This document shows, one piece after another, positions 1-7,647 of a stretch of DNA of 10,344 bases (position 1 is the first letter of the stretch; each line of letters begins with the position of its first letter). Under the pieces are notes generated by a model. It saw only the letters and a program-made list of their open reading frames with translations, was not told the DNA's origin and did not search any database. Source of the DNA: JBARCX01 sp049794535. GTDB taxonomy: Bacteria; Pseudomonadota; Gammaproteobacteria; Xanthomonadales; Rhodanobacteraceae. Where the stretch lies: assembly GCA_049794535.1 (NCBI GenBank), contig JBARCX010000008.1:1-10344 (forward strand), read 5' to 3'. The position numbers were made by a program, and so were the translations under genes.

Positions 1-426
1 CTGCCGAATGACTTCGATGATTTCGGTAGTGGAGATCGATGGCGTTCGCTCCAGATAAACGACTACGCAGAGATCCTTGCAATAGTCGAAGCGACCCTGC
101 CAATCGTCGCCCATCACAAGCACATCAGCCTTGTGCTGAATGATGTAGTCGCGCTTCAGTTCAAGCGACTCCTCCATGAATACTTCATCGACACAACGCA
201 TCCCGGCAATCAGGACCGCACGGTCCTTTTCGCTATAAATGGGATAGCGTTGCTTCTTGCTGAAATTCAGTGCGTCGGTGGAGATGCCTACGATCAGCTC
301 ATAACCCAAGGAGCTGGCACGCTCGAGCAAACGGAGGTGCCCCATGTGCAACACATCGAACGTACCAAACGTAATGACTCGGCGGGGGCGCTCCGCGCCG
401 TGCAGGTTATTCATGCGTTGCTTCAT
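1..426 (-). CDS. tagD: TagD-like glycerol-3-phosphate cytidylyltransferase, 3' end cut by window edge
   Basis: Predicted to transfer CMP from CTP to sn-glycerol 3-phosphate, giving CDP-glycerol in the cytoplasm. The 142 visible codons show the nucleotidyltransferase start VITFGTFDVLHMGH (HxGH at about residues 27-30), the block VMGDDWQGRFDYCKDLC near residue 104, and the RTPSISTTEI block near residue 127, which matches the RTxGISTT signature of the TagD/GCT family. Bacillus TagD is about 129 residues, so the stop is probably only a few codons beyond position 1. The ATG at 426 overlaps the wzc stop as ATGA, as at the other junctions of this operon; an in-frame ATG at 414 is the alternative start. 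The signature reads P-S where TagD has E-G. The family is clear. The exact substrate is inferred from similarity to remembered TagD sequence; another alditol phosphate is possible. Its place after wzc suggests glycerol-phosphate decoration of the exported polysaccharide. Confidence 0.85.
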   Translation of the reverse strand, partial: MKQRMNNLHGAERPRRVITFGTFDVLHMGHLRLLERASSLGYELIVGISTDALNFSKKQRYPIYSEKDRAVLIAGMRCVDEVFMEESLELKRDYIIQHKADVLVMGDDWQGRFDYCKDLCVVVYLERTPSISTTEIIEVIRQ

Positions 427-2693
427 GCAGGTTTCCCATTGGCCGATAGATCGCCGTCGGTCATCGGACTTACATAGCTGGCGTAGCCGTATTGGCCATA
501 CTGCGAACCATGCAGGCTCGGCAGCACGCCATTGAGTACCACTCCGTCAAACTCGATGCCCGCACGCGCCAAGCGCGCGCGCGTTTCGATCAATTCACCT
601 TCGCTGGTCACACCGTATCGCGCCACGGCGTAGACCGTGCCGGCCTGTTTGGCGAGCAGCATGGTGTCAGCCACCGGTAGCAGTGGCGCCGTATCGATCA
701 ACGTGATGTCGTAGTTCGCCAGTGCTTCGGCCAGACAACCACCCAACCTTGAGTCCTGCAACAATTCGGTCGGATTCGCCGGCTTGGCACCTGTCGACAG
801 GAGGTCGAGCCCGGCGATACCTGTCGGTTGCACGACCTCGCTCAGTGACGATTTACCCTGTAGCAGGGTAGCGAAGCCACGACTCTCGCTTGCTCCGAAA
901 GCGCGATGCAACGCACCCTTACGCAAGTCGCCATCGATCAGCAATACGCGTCGCCCTGCTTTGGCAAGTAGTACCGCCAAATTCGCCGTGACGAATGATT
1001 TGCCGATGCCCTGTGTCGGGCTGGTGAACAGCACTAGCGCATTGCGCGCATCGAAGATGCGTAGCTGCACAGCAATACTCAAACCGCGCAAGCTTTCTAC
1101 GGCCGGCTCCTGCGGATGGCTTAGCGCCACGGGCACTCGGCTCGCAGTGCCCATCCGCAAGTGTCGCAAGCTCAACCGATCGCTGCGCGCTTGCTGCTTA
1201 CTGACGGGGACCGTTGCTTGTACCGCCGTATCCAGCAGTTGCTCGATATCACGCGGATCAGTCACCGCCCCCTTCCACAGGCTGCGCAGCAACGCGATGC
1301 AGATGCCAGCGAACATGCCTAAAAGTAGCGATCCGAGCACAACCAGTGCGCGACGCGGCTTGATGGGCTGCTCCGGCAGTTCGGCATTATCGACAATGCG
1401 CACATTCCCGACCTTGCCAGCACGCAATAGTCGTAGTTGCTGCATGCTGTTGAGCATGGCAACGTACAAGTCGGTGTTGACTCGCACATCACGCGTGAGT
1501 CGCATGACATCCTGCTCGGTACGTGGCAAGATTTTTATTTGCGCATCCAAACCCTGCATCTCGCGCTTGAGTAGCGCCACTTGGCTGTCGATGGCGACAA
1601 CAGCTGGGTGCACCCGCGTGAATTGCTGAAGCTTTGCCTGGCGATCCTGTTCAAGCAGACTGATGCGCGTTTGCAAGGCCGCCGCTTGCCCCATGCTTAG
1701 CTTCGCGCTCTCACTCAGATCAACCGCGCCATGTTCGTCCCGATACTTGAGCAGGGCATCTTCCGAAACACGCAGTTCGCTCTTGAGTGCTGGTAATTGT
1801 TGCTCAAGAAACGTCAATGACTTTTCTGCTTCTTCCGATTTCTGCTCGCTATTCTGGCGTACATACGATTCGCCCAATGACTTGAGCAATGCCGTAGCGC
1901 GCTGTGGCCGCGTACTCTGCAGCGATACGGCGATAATTCCAGCTTCCTTGGCTTTATCGATCACACCCAGATGCTGCTGCAAATCGGCGACAGTCAGCTG
2001 CCGCGATAACCGGCGCAGTTTGAAGTGCGTCCCCGGTAATGCGTGAATGGCTTTTACATTGAGAATGACCTCGCCTGCATCCGTTTTTACGTGTGCCGTT
2101 TCGCCGACCTGGCCGACATAGTCGCTTGCCATACCGAACAGCGATACGCGATAAAAGTGATAACGCCCATCACCGAGAACCACCAGTGAAAAAGGTTCGT
2201 CATACAGCGCCGCCGGCGCTTGGAAACGATCTAACTCAATGGATTCGCCGCCCCAGGCGTAACCGCCAAATCCGAACAAGCCAGGCTCGGACAAATCGCT
2301 GCGCCCACGTGCGATCAAATTTCCCATAATGGGAAACCGCGAAGGCTCAGCCAGGATGTCGTAATGGGTCTGGTCGACCGCGGCACCAATCACCCGACGC
2401 GAGCGCAAAATTTCTATTTCAGCATCATCACTGGATTTCACCCCAAGAAACGAAGATAAGCTGCCGAGCAACTCCGTGCCCGCGTTGTCACCGCTATTCT
2501 CTATCTGCACGAGCAGATCCGATTCGTAAACCGGGGTCGCCAGCCACGCGTAGCACACACCCAAACCAAATATGGCTGTGGTGGTGATTGCAATCAGTCG
2601 CCATGCACGCCACAACACATCGAGCAAGCCAATCAGGTCAATCGCGTGCGTCGACGTATCGCGTCGTGCCTTGGGTTGATTTTCCATATTCAT
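423..2693 (-). CDS. wzc: Wzc/GumC-like polysaccharide co-polymerase with C-terminal BY-kinase domain
   Basis: Inner-membrane protein of 756 residues that controls polymer chain length and couples it to export, with autophosphorylation on C-terminal tyrosines. Order: Wzz domain with first membrane helix (about 32-52), periplasmic region with coiled coil (about 282-400), GNVR-type segment, second membrane helix (about 449-469), then the cytoplasmic kinase. The kinase has Walker A GIGKS (562-566), Walker A' VLLIDGD (583-589) and Walker B ITLIDT (663-668). The tail has a short tyrosine cluster (Tyr 732, 735, 737, 740), fewer than I recall for E. coli Wzc. The oligomerisation motif EX2RX2R reads E533-SL-R536-GL-S539, lacking the last arginine. 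The start at 2693 was chosen because its ATG overlaps the upstream phosphatase stop (ATGA); an ATG at 2687 is possible. The open frame continues to 2777, but that extension lies inside the phosphatase gene and has no family resemblance. Confidence 0.95.
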   Translation of the reverse strand: MNMENQPKARRDTSTHAIDLIGLLDVLWRAWRLIAITTTAIFGLGVCYAWLATPVYESDLLVQIENSGDNAGTELLGSLSSFLGVKSSDDAEIEILRSRRVIGAAVDQTHYDILAEPSRFPIMGNLIARGRSDLSEPGLFGFGGYAWGGESIELDRFQAPAALYDEPFSLVVLGDGRYHFYRVSLFGMASDYVGQVGETAHVKTDAGEVILNVKAIHALPGTHFKLRRLSRQLTVADLQQHLGVIDKAKEAGIIAVSLQSTRPQRATALLKSLGESYVRQNSEQKSEEAEKSLTFLEQQLPALKSELRVSEDALLKYRDEHGAVDLSESAKLSMGQAAALQTRISLLEQDRQAKLQQFTRVHPAVVAIDSQVALLKREMQGLDAQIKILPRTEQDVMRLTRDVRVNTDLYVAMLNSMQQLRLLRAGKVGNVRIVDNAELPEQPIKPRRALVVLGSLLLGMFAGICIALLRSLWKGAVTDPRDIEQLLDTAVQATVPVSKQQARSDRLSLRHLRMGTASRVPVALSHPQEPAVESLRGLSIAVQLRIFDARNALVLFTSPTQGIGKSFVTANLAVLLAKAGRRVLLIDGDLRKGALHRAFGASESRGFATLLQGKSSLSEVVQPTGIAGLDLLSTGAKPANPTELLQDSRLGGCLAEALANYDITLIDTAPLLPVADTMLLAKQAGTVYAVARYGVTSEGELIETRARLARAGIEFDGVVLNGVLPSLHGSQYGQYGYASYVSPMTDGDLSANGKPA

Positions 2694-3142
2694 GAAACAG
2701 CTCGTGCAGATGAGGCGCCCAGTGCATAAAGACGTGGTAACCATGTCTGCATGGCGGCGTCGATACGTGCATAACAATCGGCGAAGGCTTCGTCGGATTG
2801 ACGATAGGGATCGGGTATACCTGCATCAGCGAGCACATGAATCTTGCCGCGTTGATCCGGATAGTGATCGGCAATCTTTTCCCTCAACCTTCGATCCATC
2901 ACCAGCAACATGTCGTTGCGAGCACACATTGACCCTGTCAATGCTTTCGAGCGATGTGCACTTATATCGATGCCATGCTCCTGCATGACCGCCACCGCCA
3001 TGGAATCGGCATGCATGCCCGAGCGCGCGTGCACGCCGGCCGATGCCACCGTGAGCATGGGCATCGCATGTCGCAACATGCCTTCTGCCATAGGGCTGCG
3101 ACAGAGATTACCGACGCAAACAAAAAGCACGCGCTGAATCAT
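2690..3142 (-). CDS. wzb: Wzb-like low-molecular-weight protein tyrosine phosphatase
   Basis: Cytoplasmic phosphatase of 150 residues, predicted to dephosphorylate the tyrosine cluster of the neighbouring Wzc and so cycle it during polymerisation and export. The P-loop is CVGNLCRS (Cys9 nucleophile, Arg15), the classic CX5RS of the family at the expected N-terminal place. The general-acid loop DPY lies at 111-113 within IPDPYRQS, close to the E. coli Wzb loop. The length is normal for Wzb/Etp. The ATG at 3142 overlaps the stop of the export gene (ATGA), and the stop overlaps the start of wzc, so the three genes are probably translationally coupled. No residue needed for catalysis is missing. 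An arsenate reductase of the same fold is less likely given the Wzb-type DPY loop and the operon setting. Confidence 0.96.
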   Translation of the reverse strand: MIQRVLFVCVGNLCRSPMAEGMLRHAMPMLTVASAGVHARSGMHADSMAVAVMQEHGIDISAHRSKALTGSMCARNDMLLVMDRRLREKIADHYPDQRGKIHVLADAGIPDPYRQSDEAFADCYARIDAAMQTWLPRLYALGASSARAVS

Positions 3143-4257
3143 GGTCCGTCCACCGCGCGCTGTGTGTTGTAAAGCGATATCGAACTGGACAGCAGCAGAT
3201 TCATCACGCGATTCCAGCGCATCAGACCCGCCGTCTCGACATAGACCAGATCATTTGGACGCAGCGGAAATCGCCCAGCGAGCGCAAGGCCAGCCGGGGA
3301 CTTTGCATCGAGTTGAAAAACCAACGGCGTCGCGGCTCGACCTTCCAAGCGAACGACATAAACGCCACGTGGATTGCTGCCGACCTGGCTCATCGAACCT
3401 GCCTGTGCCAGGGCATCGCCCAAGGTCAGACTGCCATCGCGCATAGGCACGGGTTTCGGCTGACCGACCTCCCCCGCGACAAAGACGGGATGGTCGATAC
3501 GATCGCGAACTTGCACGCGATCCTGGTCATGTAGATACAGACTTTCTGCACCGTTACCGGCATTTGCCAATGCGGGCAGGTCTACGTGGTAAATGTGCCC
3601 TTGGTGTTGAATCGATACGTGACTGGCATCGCCGTTCGGTGCGATCCCGCCCGACTCGGCCAGTGCCAGCGCCAACGTCATCGGCACATCCGTCATGACT
3701 CGACTGCCGGGACTGTGCACGGCGCCGTCTACATAGACGCGCTGACTGCGGAAACCTGTAATGCGCACGCTCGGCTGCGGCTGCTGGATATAGCGCGCGA
3801 GCATCGTGCTCAGTTCGCTGCGTACTTGATCCACGCTTTTTCCGGCAACGGCTAGTTTCCCGACATATGGATAATCCAGATTACCTGCCGCATCCACCAC
3901 GAAACCAAAGGGCTGCTCGCCTCCTTCACGTGAACCCGACGCATCAGGTGGAACCAGTTCCGGATGATTCAGCACACCGATCGCCAACACATCAGCTGCG
4001 CCAATCCGATAGTCCGTTGACGGATTCGCGAATGTGGTCAGGAGTTCATTCGACGCCACTGTCGTAGACTGCTCCTGCGCCGCGATCAATCCTGGTGTGA
4101 TTGGCGTAACTGCCGGCATATTCGATCCGGCACTAGCGCGCATGCCGGGCGCCATTGCACACCCTGCAAGCCATAGAACCGCCAGCATGCCGATCAGTCC
4201 ACGCACACATCTTCGCGAATTGACCGGTAGATAACGGGCCACGAGTACAACGTTCAT
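3139..4257 (-). CDS. wza: Wza-like outer-membrane polysaccharide export lipoprotein
   Basis: Predicted to form the periplasm-spanning, outer-membrane channel through which the polymer leaves the cell, docking on Wzc. The 372-residue product begins with a signal peptide ending in lipobox LAGC, so Cys33 would be lipidated. The polysaccharide export domain (about 82-166, starting DYRIGAADVL) is followed by two SLBB-type segments (from about 172, RVYVDGAVHSPG, and about 257, PVFVAGEVGQP). A C-terminal amphipathic stretch with Trp348 (about 345-362) matches the helix that lines the Wza pore in the outer membrane. The start at 4257 is preferred because GGAG lies 5 bases upstream. A start at 4272 (sharing an A with the upstream stop, TGATG) would add five residues, and the frame stays open to 4437 inside the sugar transferase gene. 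The N-terminal region before the hydrophobic core is long (about 20 residues, arginine rich). Confidence 0.94.
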   Translation of the reverse strand: MNVVLVARYLPVNSRRCVRGLIGMLAVLWLAGCAMAPGMRASAGSNMPAVTPITPGLIAAQEQSTTVASNELLTTFANPSTDYRIGAADVLAIGVLNHPELVPPDASGSREGGEQPFGFVVDAAGNLDYPYVGKLAVAGKSVDQVRSELSTMLARYIQQPQPSVRITGFRSQRVYVDGAVHSPGSRVMTDVPMTLALALAESGGIAPNGDASHVSIQHQGHIYHVDLPALANAGNGAESLYLHDQDRVQVRDRIDHPVFVAGEVGQPKPVPMRDGSLTLGDALAQAGSMSQVGSNPRGVYVVRLEGRAATPLVFQLDAKSPAGLALAGRFPLRPNDLVYVETAGLMRWNRVMNLLLSSSISLYNTQRAVDGP

Positions 4258-4271
4258 CGCTGCTCCATGCA

Positions 4272-5729
4272 TCAGTACGCGTTCCTGCCGGTAAAACCTT
4301 TGAAGACCGTCATCGTCACGATCTTCAAATCCAGCCAGAACGACCAGTGTTGAATGTAGAAAAGATCCAGTGCTACGCGTCGCGCCATCGACTCGACCTT
4401 GGCCGTTTCGCCGCGCATGCCGTTCACCTGTGCCCATCCGGTGATACCGGGCTTGATGCGGTAGCGATACATGTAGCCGTCGATCAGGCGCATGTAGAAA
4501 TCGTCGTGCTCAAGAGCATGCGGCCGCGGACCGACAACGGACATCTGTCCGAGAAGTACATTGATGAATTGCGGCAGCTCATCCAGGCTGGATTTGCGCA
4601 GATAGCGACCAACAGGCGTCACCCGCGGATCATTTTTACCTGCCTGTGTCAGCTTTCCAGCAGTCTCGATATGCACCCGCATCGAACGAAACTTGAGGAT
4701 AGTGAATTCGCGACCATCCACTCCTTTACGACGCTGGCGAAAAAACACTGGTCCGGATGATGTGAGCTTCACCAAGAACGCAATGGCCAACATCAGAGGC
4801 GACAACAACAATAGGGTTATCAGTGCGAAAGAACGATCGAACAATGGCTTTAGCCATGTAGATTCGTCGCGCTCTGGCGATGTAACCAGATCGATGAACG
4901 AAATCCCCCCCATAGTCGTCGCCGACGGATTGAATAGGGGCAGTTCCTGCGCATCCGAAATTAACCGTATATCGACAAAGTGATGCTGCAGCGACATGAC
5001 GTAACGGCGTATTTCCTCTTCCTTCGATAACGGGAGTGCCAACCACAATTCGTCGAAGCAGTGATCCCGTGCCATATGAACCAGAGTGTCGAAATCCCTC
5101 AATACCAACATGCCACCTATCGTCTGCATATCCGCGCCGTCCATAGCGAATGTCGCAGTGAGCGCGTAGTCGCTTGCCGGGAGGGTATTTTCTTGCAGCC
5201 ATTTATCGAGGTAATGCGCTTCACCAGCGATCACTATTCGCCGTATATGTGGTGCGCCTCCCTCTTTGCGATGAATCCATGCGTCCAGCCGGCGAATCAG
5301 TGTGCCGCCCAGCATGCGCGTAATGATCATTAAGGCGAGTGACGTGACAAGCCATGCATCCAGCCACTCATGCGAGGCAGCGGTATCCATATTCTTTGCG
5401 AATATGACGTGATCGATGACGACCAGGGCCAGCAATACAATGACGGATATATAGGCAATGGCGTTGATCGGTTTTCTGCAGCGCTTACTCGTATATGTGC
5501 CAAGCACGATGAAGCTCAGCGACAAGCACGCACCACCTACGCCCAATAATGAAAGCTCCCAGTCCTTCCAGGGCATTAGGGAACCGTGCACCCAAGCATG
5601 TGCAATAACTGCACCGATCGCGAGCCACGCCATATCAAGCAATATCCAGATTGCAGCGCACACAATACGAATCCTTCGTATGGATGAGGATCGGCATACC
5701 GATAGCCGCGCCACCACCACTTGCTCCAT
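4272..5729 (-). CDS. wcaJ: WcaJ/GumD-like undecaprenyl-phosphate hexose-1-phosphate transferase
   Basis: First enzyme of repeat-unit assembly. Proteins of this family move a hexose 1-phosphate, usually glucose, from a UDP-sugar onto undecaprenyl phosphate at the cytoplasmic face of the inner membrane. The 485 residues hold about four N-terminal membrane helices (around 22-43, 59-78, 88-110, 123-140), a central nucleotide-binding-like domain (about 162-280), and the catalytic bacterial sugar transferase domain. That domain has a membrane hairpin helix (about 300-321), the FFRQRRKGVDGREF and LKFRSM blocks, the Asp-Glu pair D383-E384 in SSLDELPQF, VVGPRPH (398-404), and GITGWAQVNG (428-437). It ends in GRNAY as relatives do. 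The full-length architecture separates it from the short WbaP/PglC types. The actual sugar cannot be read from sequence. It is the first gene of the operon; the ATG at 5729 has only a weak GGTGG upstream, and an in-frame TGA at 5756-5754 limits earlier starts. Confidence 0.93.
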   Translation of the reverse strand: MEQVVVARLSVCRSSSIRRIRIVCAAIWILLDMAWLAIGAVIAHAWVHGSLMPWKDWELSLLGVGGACLSLSFIVLGTYTSKRCRKPINAIAYISVIVLLALVVIDHVIFAKNMDTAASHEWLDAWLVTSLALMIITRMLGGTLIRRLDAWIHRKEGGAPHIRRIVIAGEAHYLDKWLQENTLPASDYALTATFAMDGADMQTIGGMLVLRDFDTLVHMARDHCFDELWLALPLSKEEEIRRYVMSLQHHFVDIRLISDAQELPLFNPSATTMGGISFIDLVTSPERDESTWLKPLFDRSFALITLLLLSPLMLAIAFLVKLTSSGPVFFRQRRKGVDGREFTILKFRSMRVHIETAGKLTQAGKNDPRVTPVGRYLRKSSLDELPQFINVLLGQMSVVGPRPHALEHDDFYMRLIDGYMYRYRIKPGITGWAQVNGMRGETAKVESMARRVALDLFYIQHWSFWLDLKIVTMTVFKGFTGRNAY

Positions 5730-6099
5730 GAACCACCAATAGGAAGCTACTTCTCACATCGTTGTGAAAAGCCTCCTTTCGAAACTGTCGATACCTTTGC
5801 CAGTGCTAAGAATTAAAACTTGTAGCGCGACCCTGCTGGTCGTAGGCGGATTGCCTTGATTGACCGTCTCGCCCAGTGACTCAACACATCGACTCAGAAG
5901 ACGAATTTTCCGAGTGGCACTGTAACTAGCGGCGAACTGTAACGAAGCGTTCCGCGTCGACCTATCGGACAAACACTAAACACGCGGCTGAGCGTCTACC
6001 CCAATAGTCGAGTGACCTTTGCTTAGAGCTCTGTTTACATACAGAGCCTGAGTTGAAGTGCGCTGGCCGCCCTGAGCGGGGGACGATGTGCCAAAGCCA
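5730..6099. other. Gene-free leader region upstream of the exopolysaccharide operon
   Basis: About 370 bases between the operon's first ATG and the glnA terminator, visibly more AT-rich than the flanking genes. It should contain the operon promoter on the minus strand, but I could not find a convincing -35/-10 pair, a sigma-54 element, or an RfaH ops/JUMPstart sequence. It holds a 20-base inverted repeat at 6028-6047, a small inverted repeat CGACC-N5-GGTCG at 5828-5842, and AAAGGAGG on the minus strand at 5772-5779. A 72-codon open frame (5754-5972, minus) lies here but has no recognisable features and is probably not a gene. Confidence 0.6.
6028..6047. repeat. 20-base inverted repeat, possible operator upstream of exopolysaccharide operon
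   Basis: GCTCTGT-TTACAT-ACAGAGC has perfect 7-base arms and a 6-base centre. It lies about 300 bases upstream of the sugar transferase start and outside any gene. It has no T tract, so a dyad operator for a dimeric regulator fits better than a terminator. The role is inferred only from symmetry and position. Confidence 0.45.
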
Positions 6100-6133
6100 A
6101 ACGACAACGGGCGCCGAAGCGCCCGTTGTCGTT
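6100..6133 (-). terminator. Strong hairpin terminator of glnA with UUCG tetraloop
   Basis: A perfect 15-base-pair stem (6100-6114 with 6119-6133) encloses four bases. On the minus-strand transcript the loop is UUCG closed by a C-G pair, an unusually stable tetraloop. It starts 36 bases after the glnA stop and is followed by a moderately U-rich stretch (GTTTGGCTTTGG). The tail is weak for a classical intrinsic terminator, but the stem is very stable. It probably insulates the exopolysaccharide operon from glnA read-through and protects the glnA mRNA 3' end. Confidence 0.85.
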
Positions 6134-6135
6134 AC

Positions 6136-6159
6136 ATGCCTCTCTTAGTGAGAGGGCAT
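6136..6159 (-). other. Second hairpin between glnA stop and its terminator
   Basis: ATGCC-TCTC pairs with GAGA-G-GGCAT around the 5-base loop TTAGT, giving a 9-pair stem with one bulged G. It sits immediately before the strong terminator in the direction of glnA transcription. It may be an mRNA-stabilising or processing structure; no U tract follows it directly. Confidence 0.5.
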
Positions 6160-6168
6160 TGGAAGCAC

Positions 6169-7578
6169 TTAGAGCGCGTAGTACATCTGGAACTCCAGCG
6201 GATGCGTGCTGGCGCGATAACGGGTGACTTCCTGCATCTTCAATGCGATGTAGGCGTCGATGAAGTCGTCAGTGAACACACCGCCGGCCTTGAGGAAGTC
6301 GCGATCCTTGTCGAGCGCAACCAGCGCTTCGTCGAGGCTGGCGCACACCTGCGGGATGTTCTTCTCTTCTTCCGGCGGCAGGTCGTACAGATCCTTGTCG
6401 GCCGGTGCACCCGGGTCGATCTTGTTCAGGATACCGTCGAGGCCGGCCATCATCAGCGCAGTGAACACCAGGTAGCCGGAGTTCATCGGATCGGGGAAGC
6501 GCACCTCGATGCGGCGACCCTTCGGGCTGGCCACGTACGGGATACGGCAGCTCGCCGAGCGGTTGCGGGCCGAATAGGCCAGCATCACCGGCGCTTCGAA
6601 GCCCGGCACCAGGCGCTTGTAGCTGTTGGTGGTGGAGTTGGCGAACGCGTTGATCGCCTTGGCATGCTTGAAGATGCCGCCGATGTACCACAGCGCGGTC
6701 TGCGACAGGCCACCGTACAGATCGCCGGCAAACAGGTTGTCGCCGTTCTTCGCCAGCGACTGATGCACGTGCATGCCGCTGCCGTTGTCACCGACGATCG
6801 GCTTCGGCATGAAGGTCACGGTCTTGCCGTTCTGGTGCGCCACGTTCTTGATGACGTACTTCATCGTCATCAGCTCGTCGGCCTTCTGCACCAGCGTATT
6901 GAAGCGCACGCCGATCTCGCACTGGCCGGCATTCGCCACTTCGTGGTGATGCACTTCGACCTTCTGACCGAGCGACTCGAGCACTTTGCACATATCGGCG
7001 CGCAGGTCGCCCAACGAGTCGACCGGGCTGACCGGGAAATAGCCGCCCTTCACACCCGGACGATGACCGGTGTTGTTGTCGTCGTACTTGTAACGCGACG
7101 ACCACGCGGCTTCTTCGGAGCCGATTTCGTAGAACACGCGGCCCATGTCGTTCTGCCAGCGCACGGAATCGAAAATGAAGAACTCCGGCTCCGGACCAAA
7201 GAAAGCGGTGTCGGCAATACCAGTGGACTTCAGGAACGCCTCACCGCGCTTGGCGATCGAGCGCGGATCGCGGCCGTAAGCCTGCATGGTGCTCGGCTCC
7301 AGCACGTCGCAATGCAGCACCAGCTGCGTATGCGCACTGAACGGATCGAGGTAGGCGGTATCCGGGTCGGGCAGCAGCACCATGTCCGACTCGTTGATGC
7401 CCTTCCAGCCGGCAATCGAGGAACCGTCGAACATCTTGCCGTCTTCGAACGTCGACTCGTCGATCGTGTGCGAAGGGAAGGTCACGTGGTGGTGCTTGCC
7501 AAGCATGTCGGCGAAGCGCAGGTCGACGAACTCGACCTCGTGTTCCTGGATCAGGTCGAGCACTTTCTGAGCGGACAT
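6169..7578 (-). CDS. glnA: Type I glutamine synthetase
   Basis: Cytoplasmic dodecameric enzyme that condenses glutamate, ammonia and ATP to glutamine, the main entry of ammonium nitrogen. The 469-residue length equals that of the enteric enzyme. Visible signatures are FDGSSIAGWKGINESD (from residue 50), the ATP/metal motif GPEPEFF (128-134), KPIVGDNGSGMHVHQSL (259-275), NRSASCRIP (339-347), and the adenylylation loop KDLYDLPPEE with Tyr398. That tyrosine marks the GSI-beta class controlled by GlnE adenylyltransferase. The start at 7578 has GAGG seven bases upstream. It appears monocistronic: a strong hairpin terminator follows, and no ntrB/ntrC genes lie downstream. A sigma-54 promoter and NtrC-like sites upstream indicate induction under nitrogen limitation. 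All key residues appear intact. Confidence 0.98.
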   Translation of the reverse strand: MSAQKVLDLIQEHEVEFVDLRFADMLGKHHHVTFPSHTIDESTFEDGKMFDGSSIAGWKGINESDMVLLPDPDTAYLDPFSAHTQLVLHCDVLEPSTMQAYGRDPRSIAKRGEAFLKSTGIADTAFFGPEPEFFIFDSVRWQNDMGRVFYEIGSEEAAWSSRYKYDDNNTGHRPGVKGGYFPVSPVDSLGDLRADMCKVLESLGQKVEVHHHEVANAGQCEIGVRFNTLVQKADELMTMKYVIKNVAHQNGKTVTFMPKPIVGDNGSGMHVHQSLAKNGDNLFAGDLYGGLSQTALWYIGGIFKHAKAINAFANSTTNSYKRLVPGFEAPVMLAYSARNRSASCRIPYVASPKGRRIEVRFPDPMNSGYLVFTALMMAGLDGILNKIDPGAPADKDLYDLPPEEEKNIPQVCASLDEALVALDKDRDFLKAGGVFTDDFIDAYIALKMQEVTRYRASTHPLEFQMYYAL

Positions 7579-7647
7579 GAGCGAACCTCGATGGGTGAAG
7601 GGGAGCGAAGTAAGGGTAATGAATGACCCGATCTAACGACGTGATTG

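Noticed and set aside
784..1629. A 281-codon plus-strand frame opposite wzc
   Set aside because: It is Ser/Arg/Ala-rich low-quality sequence shadowing the kinase and coiled-coil coding region, where the minus-strand gene is certain.
2694..2777. Upstream extension of the Wzc frame to an ATG at 2777
   Set aside because: It lies inside the phosphatase gene and has no similarity to Wzz/Wzc N-termini; the ATGA overlap at 2693 gives a natural start.
4258..4437. Upstream extension of the export lipoprotein frame to 4437
   Set aside because: It would bury the signal peptide behind about 60 polar residues and overlap the conserved end of the sugar transferase; GGAG before the ATG at 4257 decides the start.
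5915..5930. Plus-strand TGGCAC resembling a sigma-54 -24 element
   Set aside because: The GC that follows is 11 rather than 10 bases from the GG, and no plus-strand gene lies downstream.
5754..5972. A 72-codon minus-strand frame upstream of the sugar transferase
   Set aside because: No motif, no convincing ribosome site at its ATG, and polar unstructured composition; it ends as ATG-TGA and looks like leader DNA.
6088..7626. A 512-codon open frame on the plus strand, antisense to glnA
   Set aside because: It mirrors glnA almost exactly. The antisense frame stays open because of the codon bias of a GC-rich, highly expressed gene, and the product is a His/Arg/Val-rich sequence with no family resemblance.
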